Assembly (NCBI GenBank): GCA_016868665.1
Contig: VGGK01000013.1
Location: 1-63,563 of the forward strand
Length of the DNA: 63,563 bases
Reading direction: 5' to 3'
DNA from: Chlorobiota bacterium
GTDB taxonomy: Bacteria > Bacteroidota > Chlorobiia > Chlorobiales > Chlorobiaceae
The notes beneath the pieces are model-generated. The model worked only from the letters and a program-made list of their open reading frames with translations. It made no database searches and had not been told where the DNA came from. This document shows, piece by piece, positions 12,390 to 20,410 of this stretch; the stretch's first letter is position 1; each line of letters starts with the position of its first letter. A program made the translations under genes and the position numbers.

Positions 12390-12803
12390 TTATTGCATCG
12401 AGTGCAAACCAATCATATTCCCTTCGGTATCGTGAACCAGCGCAATAAAACCATACTCCCCGATAGACATTTTTTCGCTGACTGTTCGCCCGCCGTTTTT
12501 AACTGCACGCGCAGCAGTCACCCCGCATTCTTCACAGCCAAAATAAACCAGGGTGCCGCCTGCGCCGGGCCGGAAGCCCTCCATTTTCACCAGCATGCCG
12601 CTTGCGCCAGGTGTAGTCATGGCTGTTTCGCTATCCCTGGGCCCGGGAAAGCTCCACATTTCCATATTCGCTTCCTTGCTCATTTCCTCAGTTGGCGGCA
12701 GCATCTTTTCCAGTACAACGTCGAGTGTGGCTTCGTAGAACGCCCTGGCACGCTCCATATCCTCGACGTAAATTTCAAACCATACAACGGGATTGCTGTT
12801 CAT
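12390..12803 (-). CDS. VOC-superfamily (glyoxalase/dioxygenase-like) protein
   Basis: 137-residue protein with the vicinal-oxygen-chelate fold. The N-terminus (VVWFEIYVEDMERARAFYEATL) and the C-terminal strand (GFIALVHDTEGNMIGLHS) are typical of the single-domain bacterial members annotated as glyoxalase/bleomycin-resistance-like. The substrate cannot be inferred from sequence. It belongs to a run of small accessory genes on the minus strand. Confidence 0.8.
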   Translation of the reverse strand: MNSNPVVWFEIYVEDMERARAFYEATLDVVLEKMLPPTEEMSKEANMEMWSFPGPRDSETAMTTPGASGMLVKMEGFRPGAGGTLVYFGCEECGVTAARAVKNGGRTVSEKMSIGEYGFIALVHDTEGNMIGLHSMQ

Positions 12804-12952
12804 GATCGTTCTCCTTTTTAGTGCGAAACACTATACAGGTATCATACCTGTCACCTGAATCCGGATTGTTATCGATCCTTATCATTATTTCTTCAACCGG
12901 ACGGCATGATTATCAGTTCATGAAAACCAGCCAAACAGCATCGATGGGCGTA

Positions 12953-13315
12953 TCATCCTCCCTTTCGTATCTCCGTCATGCGTGCCTTGACGAGCTTCTG
13001 GATGAGCGCCACTGGAAGCATGTTCCCGGGCTGGAACCGTATTGTTCCCTTCGAAACCTTATACTCCTTCAGTTCTGAAGAATACAGGCTGATAACGGCA
13101 GGGCTCATGGGATAGAATCCGCAATGGCTCTTGAAACCTGCGTAGCAGGCAAGTGGCTTCCCCTCCAGCCTGAATCCGGGGACGCCATACACAAAAGCTT
13201 CTTCCGCATCGGGTGCGATAACCTGGATGGCTTCACGAAGAGCCTGCAGGGATCGCCGAAAGGCTTCGGGCTGCGAGGCCAGATAGGAATCCACCTTTTT
13301 TTTACCCGGCTTCAT
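12953..13315 (-). CDS. DUF1801-like (YdhG-type) protein
   Basis: 120 residues matching the small YdhG/DUF1801-type family: KKVDSYLASQPEAFRRSLQALREAI, EEAFVYGVPGFRLEGKPLACYAG, CGFYPMSP, and YKVSKGTIRFQPGN, written here as separate short blocks of one continuous protein. The biochemical role is unknown. The start was set at the ATG at 13315 because GAGGA lies 7 bases before it and family similarity begins there; the frame stays open for 55 codons further upstream without similarity. Confidence 0.75.
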   Translation of the reverse strand: MKPGKKKVDSYLASQPEAFRRSLQALREAIQVIAPDAEEAFVYGVPGFRLEGKPLACYAGFKSHCGFYPMSPAVISLYSSELKEYKVSKGTIRFQPGNMLPVALIQKLVKARMTEIRKGG

Positions 13316-13389
13316 AGTTACATCCTCTTTCGTTTTTCCGCCTGACGTGTCCGCGGATAGGCCAACGGCTTCATCGCGCAGCGTACGTG

Positions 13390-14052
13390 TTAATGAGTGG
13401 GTTTGGCTGGGCTGGCATTTCGCGATCCCGCAAACGCAGTGAAGATGCCAGGACCGATAAACATGCCGCCGCCGAAACACCGGCAGAAGTTGCCAACAAC
13501 GCCGCCACGCAGTAAGGGCGCAACCGCTCCGGCAATCAAAGCATAAATGCTGTCGGTTACGGCGGCAATTGCCACGAAGAGGAAACCAGGCGCCATGGAC
13601 TGAAACATGGGCGGCGCAACGGGACTCAGGAACTGCGGGAGAAAGGCGACAAAGAAAACCGTCATTTTCGGGTTGAGCAAGGCAACAACGAAACCGTCAC
13701 GAAAGACACACTCGGTTGACACGGCGTCGGGAACAACGGCTGAATTGCCGGCAGATGATGAGCGAAGCATCTGCACACCGAGACACACAAGGTAGAGGGC
13801 GCCTGCATACCTGACTACGTTAAAAGCAAGGGATGAAAACGCGAACAAAGCGGCAAGGCCAATTGAAGCAGCAAAGGCATTGCCGAGGTTGCCGAGAGCC
13901 ACAGCCGATACTGATACCAACCCGAACCGGCGTCCCTGAACGAGGCTGCGGGTGACAACATACAGCACGCCGGGCCCCGGCGTCACGGCAAGGACAGCGC
14001 TCGCAAGAAGAAATGCGGAAAACAACGGCCAGGGCGGAAGGAAATCGGTCAT
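13390..14052 (-). CDS. LysE/RhtB-family amino-acid exporter
   Basis: About 220-residue inner-membrane protein with five to six hydrophobic segments, as usual for LysE/RhtB exporters. The hallmark N-terminal motif is clear (AVTPGPGVLYVVTRSL, then GRRFGLVSVSAVALGN), followed by the second signature around VALLNPKMTVFFVAFLPQF. The exported substrate is not predictable. The ATG at 14052 fits the usual N-terminus before the first membrane segment; an ATG at 14079 would add nine residues. Confidence 0.88.
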   Translation of the reverse strand: MTDFLPPWPLFSAFLLASAVLAVTPGPGVLYVVTRSLVQGRRFGLVSVSAVALGNLGNAFAASIGLAALFAFSSLAFNVVRYAGALYLVCLGVQMLRSSSAGNSAVVPDAVSTECVFRDGFVVALLNPKMTVFFVAFLPQFLSPVAPPMFQSMAPGFLFVAIAAVTDSIYALIAGAVAPLLRGGVVGNFCRCFGGGMFIGPGIFTAFAGSRNASPAKPTH

Positions 14053-14430
14053 ATCGGCAACCTTGAACAGGTCCGGCATGGCCGCGGATGAGCAGTGTTC
14101 CGCGGTGGTAAATTCATGTAACGCGGAGTATCTGCTCCATCCGCTTGTTCACCAGTATCTGTGAGCGTAAAATAATACAGAAATTCTTTACGGGGGCATT
14201 CTCTCTCGATCAGTTCCGGATGCAAGCGTGATTGGTTACAAGGATAAATACTTCATTGCCGGGATCAGCCGCGTCTCCCGCGCAATTAGTTTACGTAATT
14301 CCGGGCGTCCCCCCTTCTTTCCCCTGAAACAGGCAGGCAAAAAGCAGTACGGCTGAGGTCGATTATCTGACGGTTCTGAACAGCAGGATTCATCCTGTAG
14401 AGGTATAAAGCAGCGCTACCTACAACTTAC
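14053..14430. other. Non-coding or degraded 378-bp gap
   Basis: No convincing gene. A short plus-strand frame from GTG at about 14226 to a TGA near 14356 (about 42 codons, VIGYKDKYFIAGISR) has no Shine-Dalgarno and no recognised family; it could be a decayed remnant. Confidence 0.4.
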
Positions 14431-14904
14431 TCACCCCACATCGCGCACATACGCGATGTTATGTTCATCCAGCCAGGCAATGGCAATTTCCGCGAAAGCC
14501 GCCTGACGCCAGGCATACCAGGCATCGAGCATGTTGTGCCGATTGAGCGTATCTTTGAAACGTCGAAACGCGCCAGCTCCATGGATCTGATCCTGAAGTT
14601 CACGACGTAAGCCGGCATCCTCGACCGCAAAACAGAAGCGTTGCATGATGGCATATTCATGAACATCAAACTTGCCGGGCAACGGCGCATATGCTTCCGA
14701 ATCAAGGACTTCAACTGTTTTCTGAAGCATCTCCTGTTGCCACTCCGGATAGTCCGCAAGATCGAAACCGTCTTCGACTATGCAGAGATCATCACTGCTG
14801 AGGGTCACGAGTTCACCCGTCTGCCGATTGATGTACGGCTGAAAGTCGTCACCGAAGGTATCCATCTCATCGATGACGGCCCGTAATGATACCGGTAGTG
14901 CCAT
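14431..14904 (-). CDS. UPF0158-family protein
   Basis: 157-residue acidic protein of the UPF0158 family, function unknown. Recognised from the conserved order: N-terminal strand with FQPYINRQTGELVTLS, middle FDVHEYAIMQRFC, then GAGAFRRFKDTLNRHNMLDAWYAW as successive short motifs, and the C-terminal AIAWLDEHNI. It is followed upstream on the same strand by an HNH protein gene, 74 bases away. No catalytic residues can be proposed. Confidence 0.78.
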   Translation of the reverse strand: MALPVSLRAVIDEMDTFGDDFQPYINRQTGELVTLSSDDLCIVEDGFDLADYPEWQQEMLQKTVEVLDSEAYAPLPGKFDVHEYAIMQRFCFAVEDAGLRRELQDQIHGAGAFRRFKDTLNRHNMLDAWYAWRQAAFAEIAIAWLDEHNIAYVRDVG

Positions 14905-14978
14905 AGTGAATCAAATTCATGTGTTTTATGAAACCACACACGCAAAGAGAGTATGGCTGCGACGTACTGTATTCCATC

Positions 14979-15446
14979 TCAGATACCGTCGATCGCCGTA
15001 TTCTTTCGTCTTGCCTGACGTTTCAATTCCTTTTGCGAGAACTTCTTGGCGATTGCCATGCCAACATCCGAGCCTTTTTCGACCTCTGACCTCGCCCATA
15101 CACCGAGCTTCAGAATCAACTCGAACTCCTCCGGAAGATAGTCCCAGCGGTAGTTGTTGCAGGTGACATGGGCAGGCAGGTAGTTGTCTGCCGCATGCAT
15201 GCCTCCGGCACTATGCGCCAGAACATGGTCGGCATGCCACCGTCCACTGATGTCGCCCCCGCAGATGTGACACTTCCCGCCGGTCTTTCTCAGGATTGCA
15301 TCTCTCTCCTCGGCAGTCAACCGGGACCGTCGAGAACGACGATTAGCATCCTTGCCCTGCTCACGAAGCCTGTGCAGCACAATCAAATGATCATGAAGTT
15401 CTTTCTCTTCTGCGTCTTCTTGTCTGCTCAATTTCACTTTCTTCAT
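14979..15446 (-). CDS. HNH endonuclease domain protein
   Basis: 155-residue predicted nuclease. The HNH core is complete: a CxxC zinc pair (CHICGGDI), the catalytic His region (WHADHVLAHSAGG), the Asn (DNYLPAHVTCNN) and a Cys completing the zinc site. The N-terminal 50 residues are basic (RRSRRSRLTAEERDAIL), suitable for DNA contact, and the C-terminus is again basic. It could be a stand-alone endonuclease, a defence or mobile-element enzyme; nothing nearby decides. The ATG at 15446 is preferred; a GTG at 15485 would overlap the next gene by 14 bases. Confidence 0.8.
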   Translation of the reverse strand: MKKVKLSRQEDAEEKELHDHLIVLHRLREQGKDANRRSRRSRLTAEERDAILRKTGGKCHICGGDISGRWHADHVLAHSAGGMHAADNYLPAHVTCNNYRWDYLPEEFELILKLGVWARSEVEKGSDVGMAIAKKFSQKELKRQARRKNTAIDGI

Positions 15447-15471
15447 AGGTCTGACGTGACGCCATAATCGG

Positions 15472-15693
15472 TTATACCTGAGCACTGCGGAATTCCGGTA
15501 CTGTCACATGGCATTGTTCGGCAATCTCATTTTGTTGCGGATACATTGACGGATTAAACAGAACCCGCCTATCTTCAATCTCTGTAATCAACCTTTGTGC
15601 AGCTTCAGAATCTGGTTTAGGTGGGTTCCAAGAAACGCCAGAAATTTGAGTGCTAAATCCTGTAAAACGATTAGCTATTTCCTTAAAGTTCAC
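15472..15693 (-). CDS. Small DUF6650-like protein, probably C-terminally truncated
   Basis: 73-residue protein. The N-terminus (FKEIANRFTGFST, GVSWNPPKPD, EDRRVLFNPSMY) resembles what I recall as the DUF6650 family, whose members are longer; here the frame ends soon after the similarity does, so it may be a truncated copy. The start is set by a strong Shine-Dalgarno AAGGAGA six bases before GTG at 15693, rather than the ATG at 15717. It lies just upstream of the HNH gene on the same strand. Function unknown. Confidence 0.5.
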   Translation of the reverse strand: MNFKEIANRFTGFSTQISGVSWNPPKPDSEAAQRLITEIEDRRVLFNPSMYPQQNEIAEQCHVTVPEFRSAQV

Positions 15694-15819
15694 TGGACTC
15701 TCCTTGAGGCATAACAATGTTTAGACTGATCTGCCTGATTCAGGAAAAAACAGAATCTAAATTTCTTATCTTGAAATGTAGTGTTTCCATAAAAAAGTCA
15801 CACTAAACCACATCCCCTC

Positions 15820-16368
15820 ATGAAACCAGCACACATCATTCGCGTACTCCCGCTCTGCGCCGTTCTGCTGTTCACCGGATGCAGCGGCAATGCCCCGGAA
15901 AAAACTGATACCGGCAGCGGAAATACCGCAATAGAGCAGCAGGCATCGAAACTCATCGAGCCGTGTGACCTCATCACCGCGGAGGATGCGGCAACAATTC
16001 TCGGCGAAGCAGTTAAACCTGCGGAGAAAAGCGAAAAGCAGGTTGTGGGCATGAAGCTCTGCATGTACAACGCTCAGAGCGACTCCATGGAGTTCCTGCA
16101 GGTGACGCTGACCCAGGATGCGTTCATGCAGCCGGGAGGCATCCCGACAGCCTCTATCTACAAAAGCCTGAAGGATAATTTTGAGGGCATGAGAACCGAT
16201 GTCGAGGGTGTTGGCGACGAGGCGTTCATCTCGACGGGCGGCATCTACATCATGTCGGGCGGGTACTACATCCAGATCGGGGCAGGCAACACCAGCAATG
16301 AAACCGTGCGGAACAGGCTCATCGAAGCGGGCAAGATGGCGGTCGCGAAGCTGAACACCCTGAAGTAA
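15820..16368 (+). CDS. Hypothetical lipoprotein
   Basis: 182 residues with a type II signal peptide: basic N-terminus, hydrophobic stretch and lipobox LFTGC with Cys21 as the predicted lipidated residue. The mature region starts with a Gly/Ser/Thr-rich linker and then a compact domain with two cysteines (LIEPCDLITAEDAATILGE and MKLCMYNAQS), reminiscent of DUF3558-like extracellular domains but not assigned. Predicted to be anchored in a membrane facing the periplasm. It is transcribed divergently from the DUF6650-like gene. Confidence 0.7.
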   Translation: MKPAHIIRVLPLCAVLLFTGCSGNAPEKTDTGSGNTAIEQQASKLIEPCDLITAEDAATILGEAVKPAEKSEKQVVGMKLCMYNAQSDSMEFLQVTLTQDAFMQPGGIPTASIYKSLKDNFEGMRTDVEGVGDEAFISTGGIYIMSGGYYIQIGAGNTSNETVRNRLIEAGKMAVAKLNTLK

Positions 16369-16415
16369 TCACGTCGCCACGCGCAACCGACCCTGATTGA
16401 TCGAGGAATAAAGGG

Positions 16416-16435
16416 GGCGGACATTCCTGTCCGCC
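16416..16435. repeat. Palindrome GGCGGACA-N4-TGTCCGCC, copy 1
   Basis: Perfect 8-bp inverted repeat with loop TTCC. It lies 47 bases after the lipoprotein stop but has no T-tract, so it is a poor terminator; the second copy has the same arms and a different loop. Confidence 0.7.
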
Positions 16436-16536
16436 ATTCAAACAAACCGCCAGACCAGGGAAAACAACCTGTGCGTCATTCGGAAACGGATTGCCGGCTT
16501 TTTGGAATCAGAGGCGACGTGTCGAAAAAAAACAAT

Positions 16537-16556
16537 GGCGGACAGCAATGTCCGCC
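16537..16556. repeat. Palindrome GGCGGACA-N4-TGTCCGCC, copy 2
   Basis: Same arms as copy 1, with loop GCAA, 121 bases further on. Conserved arms with a changed loop suggest a dispersed hairpin repeat or a protein-binding site. Confidence 0.7.
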
Positions 16557-16807
16557 CACCTTTTGGCAAAAAAAGGAGTATCGGATGCTCCTCATCCTGC
16601 AGTATCTCTCGCTACGCATCGAGGGAGTATCATTAGCTTCCGCGAATGTATCATCGAGCGTACCCGCGCCGCACTTCCGGCCCACGTCGAACAGCTCACC
16701 TCTTTTTCATCCGTGAAAATCTGCTCTTCAATCAGCAGGAACTGCGCTCTTCATCCTCAATAAAACAGCGCCTGTTTTGAGCAGCGAAGCTGGGCGTAAC
16801 AGGCGCC

Positions 16808-16836
16808 AATCCGTGCTAATCGGTGTCAATCCGTGG
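16808..16836. repeat. Three imperfect AATCCGTG units
   Basis: Units read AATCCGTG, AATCGGTG and AATCCGTG with a 10-11 base period. Similar AATCCGTG strings are, from memory, scattered in many bacterial intergenic regions. Located just downstream of the tspO stop (minus strand). Confidence 0.55.
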
Positions 16837-16854
16837 GCAACTCTTCCTCTTCAA

Positions 16855-17334
16855 TCACGGATTGAGCTGCCAGATGGTGAAATTCAGATACGAGGCGAAG
16901 CTGACCCAAAGCAGATAGGGCACCAGCAGATAAGCCGCGACAGCCGATATTTTTCTGAACTGCACGATGGTCAGAACGATGGCCGTCCACAGAAGCAGGA
17001 TAACTATCATCCCCACCTGGGGGTTCTGCATGCCGAAAAATGCTGCTGACCAGCTCATGTTCAGGAGAAGCTGCACACAAAACACCACGACCGCAAACGT
17101 TACCTTGCGATCCTGCGTTCCTTTCTTCAGCACCAGCCAGAGCGAAATGGACATCATGAGAAAAAGCAGGCTCCAGACAGGCGGAAAGAGCCAGTCGGGC
17201 GGGTTCCATTCAGGTCTTGCGAGTTCTGTGTAGTACCACGATGAACCGGGCTCGGGAGTAAACAGGCTGCCGGTATAGGCGGCAAGAAAGCAGAGAATGA
17301 AGGAGATTGCGAATTTCAGGATGCTGGCGTTCAT
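16855..17334 (-). CDS. tspO: TspO/MBR-family membrane protein
   Basis: 159-residue integral membrane protein with five predicted helices, the normal TspO topology. Characteristic aromatic and proline-rich motifs are present: WYYTELARPEWNPPDWLF, FPPVWSLLF, LNMSWSAAFFG and the C-terminal YLLWVSFASYLNFTIW. Family members bind tetrapyrroles or cholesterol-like ligands and affect porphyrin handling or oxidative-stress responses, which would fit a pigment-rich phototroph. Monocistronic in appearance. Confidence 0.92.
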   Translation of the reverse strand: MNASILKFAISFILCFLAAYTGSLFTPEPGSSWYYTELARPEWNPPDWLFPPVWSLLFLMMSISLWLVLKKGTQDRKVTFAVVVFCVQLLLNMSWSAAFFGMQNPQVGMIVILLLWTAIVLTIVQFRKISAVAAYLLVPYLLWVSFASYLNFTIWQLNP

Positions 17335-17531
17335 ACCGATGTGGATTATAATTCAGAGTTCAGGCTTTCGGATACCATAGAATGAAACTGTAGATTATAA
17401 CCGGTGGCGCTGACCGATAATTCCCTTCTTTTCCGTCAAATAGCTCTTTACTGCATGACCCTGTATTTCTTCAATTTATTATATTCACTGCCACTGAATC
17501 ACAAACACGATGTAACTATGAGCAGAAGGCC

Positions 17532-18326
17532 ATGACAAGAGAACTCGATACCGCCATTCTTGCAGCAAAAGCTGCCGGAAAGATCACGCTGGACAGATTC
17601 GGGGAACTTTCCTCCCCTGAAATTTCAGCCAAAGAGTTCAAGGATTTCGTTACGGAGGTGGACAAAGCCTGCGAAGCCGCCATCAGCTCCATCATCACCG
17701 AGGCGTTCCCCGATGACAGCCTCCTGTGCGAGGAGGGAACGCTTGCGCAAGGTCTCTCCGGCAGAACATGGATAGTCGATCCCCTTGACGGAACATTGAA
17801 CTTTATACACTCGTTTCCGGTATTTTCCATCAGTATAGCGCTTCGCGGGAGCGATGGAACAATTCTGTCCGGCGTCGTCTACCAGCCGGTTCTCGATGAA
17901 CTGTTCACTGCCGAAAAAGGAATGGGGGCATTCCTGAACGGAAAACCGATAACTGTTTCTTCGAGATCGGAAACAGACATCTTTCTCATTGCTACAGGAT
18001 TGCCGTTCAAGGAGTATCATTACATCGAATCGTATGTAGCCATGCTTAAAGAGGTTATCCGCGATTCTGCCGGAATCCGGCGTGCCGGGTCGGCGGCAAT
18101 CGATCTTGCCTACACAGCCTGCGGAAGGTTCGACGGGTTCTGGGAATACAAACTCTACCCCTGGGATTTCGCCGCTGGAGTACTGCTGGTACGGGAAGCC
18201 GGAGGCACCGTTACCGACTTCGAGGGAAACGCTGATGTGTTTCAGAAACAGAGCATCATTGCCGGCAACGGAGTTACCCATCCGATGCTTCTCGACAAGG
18301 CGCTGCGCCATTTTTCACCGAACTGA
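17532..18326 (+). CDS. Inositol monophosphatase family protein
   Basis: 264-residue Mg2+-dependent phosphatase of the SuhB/IMPase family. Metal-site motifs seen in order: LCEEGT (motif with catalytic Glu), WIVDPLDGTLNFIHSFP (signature 1), and WDFAAGVLLVREAGG (signature 2) near the C-terminus. The true substrate may be inositol-1-phosphate or another sugar phosphate. The next gene starts 16 bases after the stop, so the two are probably co-transcribed. Confidence 0.93.
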   Translation: MTRELDTAILAAKAAGKITLDRFGELSSPEISAKEFKDFVTEVDKACEAAISSIITEAFPDDSLLCEEGTLAQGLSGRTWIVDPLDGTLNFIHSFPVFSISIALRGSDGTILSGVVYQPVLDELFTAEKGMGAFLNGKPITVSSRSETDIFLIATGLPFKEYHYIESYVAMLKEVIRDSAGIRRAGSAAIDLAYTACGRFDGFWEYKLYPWDFAAGVLLVREAGGTVTDFEGNADVFQKQSIIAGNGVTHPMLLDKALRHFSPN

Positions 18327-18342
18327 CCATACTGAGATAACC

Positions 18343-20334
18343 ATGAAAAGCTTTAGCCGCTGTTGTCTGCTCTCATGCTCACTGTTCCTTGCTCCGCTTG
18401 GAGCATCTGCAGAATCTGTGCCGACGAAACCAGCCTCACCGGTCAGCAGGAAAAAAGTCGTGATCCTGCAACCCGAGATCATCAGAAGCGCGCCTGCAGC
18501 GAAAACGTCAGCTCCGTCTGCCAAAGCGAAAACTCCGGCCGTTAAACCGGCCGCATCCGCTGCCGCAGTAACGACCACAGCTGCCAGAACGACAGTTCCT
18601 GTCGTCAGAACTGCTCCGAAACCTGCATCGGTCAGCCCACTTGCAGAAGGGAAAAAGCTGTTCGCCCGGAAAGATTACGCAGGAGCCCGTAAACAGTTCG
18701 AAGCAATTCTTCTCAATGCGGGAGAACAGCACCCTGAAGTAACAGCTCCGGCTAAGCTGTGGCTTGCCAAGTCGCTCTATATGCTTGACCTGCCGGCTGA
18801 TGCCGAAACACAGCTCGATCAGTTGCTGAAGACTTCGTCACCGGCCGATCGCGACCCGGCGATAATCTATGAGGCGCATTTCGATCTTGCTTCATGCAGG
18901 TTGAGGCTTGGCCAGACCCTGCCGGCGGCACTCGACTACCTCAATGTTGGCGTTTCGGCCGGACCGGCAGGAACAGAGAAAATACGGCAGACCGCTCTCG
19001 GCAATGCCAGGCTGATCGCCAGCGCCATGCTCGAAGCCGATGAGATAGCCGCCCTTGAACGGATGGCCAAAACACCGGATCTGCAGGCGTTCCTTCTCAA
19101 TGAGCGTATGCAGAAATATCTGCGGTCGGGCAACAGGGCTGCTTTCAGAAGCACCCTTCCCCTGGCGCAAACCCTGGCCAGTTCACCGGCACTTGGCGCG
19201 TTCTACCGTGAACTGCTCCAGTCGTTATCCGCCCAGGAAAAAGCATTGAACGAAAAATCGTGGAAAGAGTACCGGATCGGGATCCTGCTCCCTCTTGAAT
19301 TCCCTGTCTATCTGCAGACATCTTCCTTACCTGCAGGAAACCGGGTGTATCAGGGATTCCATACCCGTTTGCTGAAACATCAGGTTGTTCAGCCGGACGT
19401 GCTGCTGAATACAGCTGTCGGATCGACAACGGCAGATACGGAAAACACTGCGAAGTCCGCTACGGAACGGCTGATTGAAAAACACCGGCCTATCGTCTTT
19501 TTGGGACCCCTGTTCAGCGGTGAGGCTGTGGAATCATCAAAAGCGGCCAAACATGCGAAAGTACCGCTGATAACTCCGACTGCGACCGATAAGGCAATTT
19601 CTTCCGGTAACCAATGGGGATTTCAGCTCAACCCGACGCATGAAGAACGGGGTCGGATCGCAGCGCGAGAATTGCTGAAAACATCGAAGCCCGCAATTGC
19701 TGCGGCACTGGCCGAAAAAAGCCCCTACCTTGAAGAAATGGCAAAAGGATTTCTTGACGAACTGATGTGTAACGGAACAGAAACCGTCATCTTCGCATCT
19801 GTAGATAACGGAAGCGAAACCAATGCCGCAACGACACAGACACTGAACTCGCTTTCCGGCAAAACGCTCGATGCGCTCTACCTCCCAATGGACGACCCGG
19901 ACCTCGTTGAGAGGACGCTATCGCTGCTTTCAACGTCAAAAACCGATTACCGCAGGCTTCTCGGATCGGGAATATGGAATGATTCCGGAATCATCAGCCG
20001 GTTCAAAACGCGTCTTCCGAAAGGCATCACCTTCTTCAGCGACTACCACACAGCCGCTTCTGGCGGAACCCTTGCCGAAACGGCAAAAAACAACAATCTT
20101 ATATGGAATGTACCGCCCTCTCCCTATTTATGGTACGGTTACGACAGCCTCGACTTTCTTCTCAACCTGCTCTCCATCAAACCGGTCAGGGACGGCAAGG
20201 CTCTTGCCAGAGCACTTAGAGAAGCGCCGGTATTCAAGGCGCATTACACAAGCTTTTATTTCTCGGGAGGCAATGTCAACCGTTCGATGAACGTACTTCA
20301 TTATGAAAACAATACCATAAAAAACCTTCCGTAA
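18343..20334 (+). CDS. LpoA-like periplasmic protein: TPR region plus PBP1-fold domain
   Basis: 663 residues. A signal peptide (cleavage near GASAES, residues 20-24) precedes an Ala/Pro/Thr/Val-rich low-complexity linker (to about residue 100), a helical TPR-like region (GKKLFARKDYAGARKQFEAIL, then LWLAKSLYMLD) and, from about residue 310, a type 1 periplasmic-binding fold (RIGILLPLEFPVYLQ, VFLGPLFSGEAVESSKAAK, PLITPTATD). This TPR plus PBP1 order is that of the LpoA/LppC activators of penicillin-binding proteins and of some amino-acid receptors; no lipobox is visible, so it may be soluble. The start at 18343 matches the signal peptide. It sits between inositol monophosphatase and lpxC/fabZ, an envelope context. 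Confidence 0.7.
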   Translation: MKSFSRCCLLSCSLFLAPLGASAESVPTKPASPVSRKKVVILQPEIIRSAPAAKTSAPSAKAKTPAVKPAASAAAVTTTAARTTVPVVRTAPKPASVSPLAEGKKLFARKDYAGARKQFEAILLNAGEQHPEVTAPAKLWLAKSLYMLDLPADAETQLDQLLKTSSPADRDPAIIYEAHFDLASCRLRLGQTLPAALDYLNVGVSAGPAGTEKIRQTALGNARLIASAMLEADEIAALERMAKTPDLQAFLLNERMQKYLRSGNRAAFRSTLPLAQTLASSPALGAFYRELLQSLSAQEKALNEKSWKEYRIGILLPLEFPVYLQTSSLPAGNRVYQGFHTRLLKHQVVQPDVLLNTAVGSTTADTENTAKSATERLIEKHRPIVFLGPLFSGEAVESSKAAKHAKVPLITPTATDKAISSGNQWGFQLNPTHEERGRIAARELLKTSKPAIAAALAEKSPYLEEMAKGFLDELMCNGTETVIFASVDNGSETNAATTQTLNSLSGKTLDALYLPMDDPDLVERTLSLLSTSKTDYRRLLGSGIWNDSGIISRFKTRLPKGITFFSDYHTAASGGTLAETAKNNNLIWNVPPSPYLWYGYDSLDFLLNLLSIKPVRDGKALARALREAPVFKAHYTSFYFSGGNVNRSMNVLHYENNTIKNLP

Positions 20335-20410
20335 CGGCAGTTCGGCTCCGGCTTGGTAACCGGCCTGTTCTTTTTTATCTTTGAAGTTTTCAGAACGCAA
20401 GGACACCATT

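Larger units (their letters stand above)
16369..16854. other. 486-bp intergenic region with small palindromes and a short tandem repeat
   Basis: No gene supported. It contains two related 20-bp palindromes (16416-16435 and 16537-16556) and a three-unit repeat of AATCCGTG-like words (16808-16836), described separately. Confidence 0.6.
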
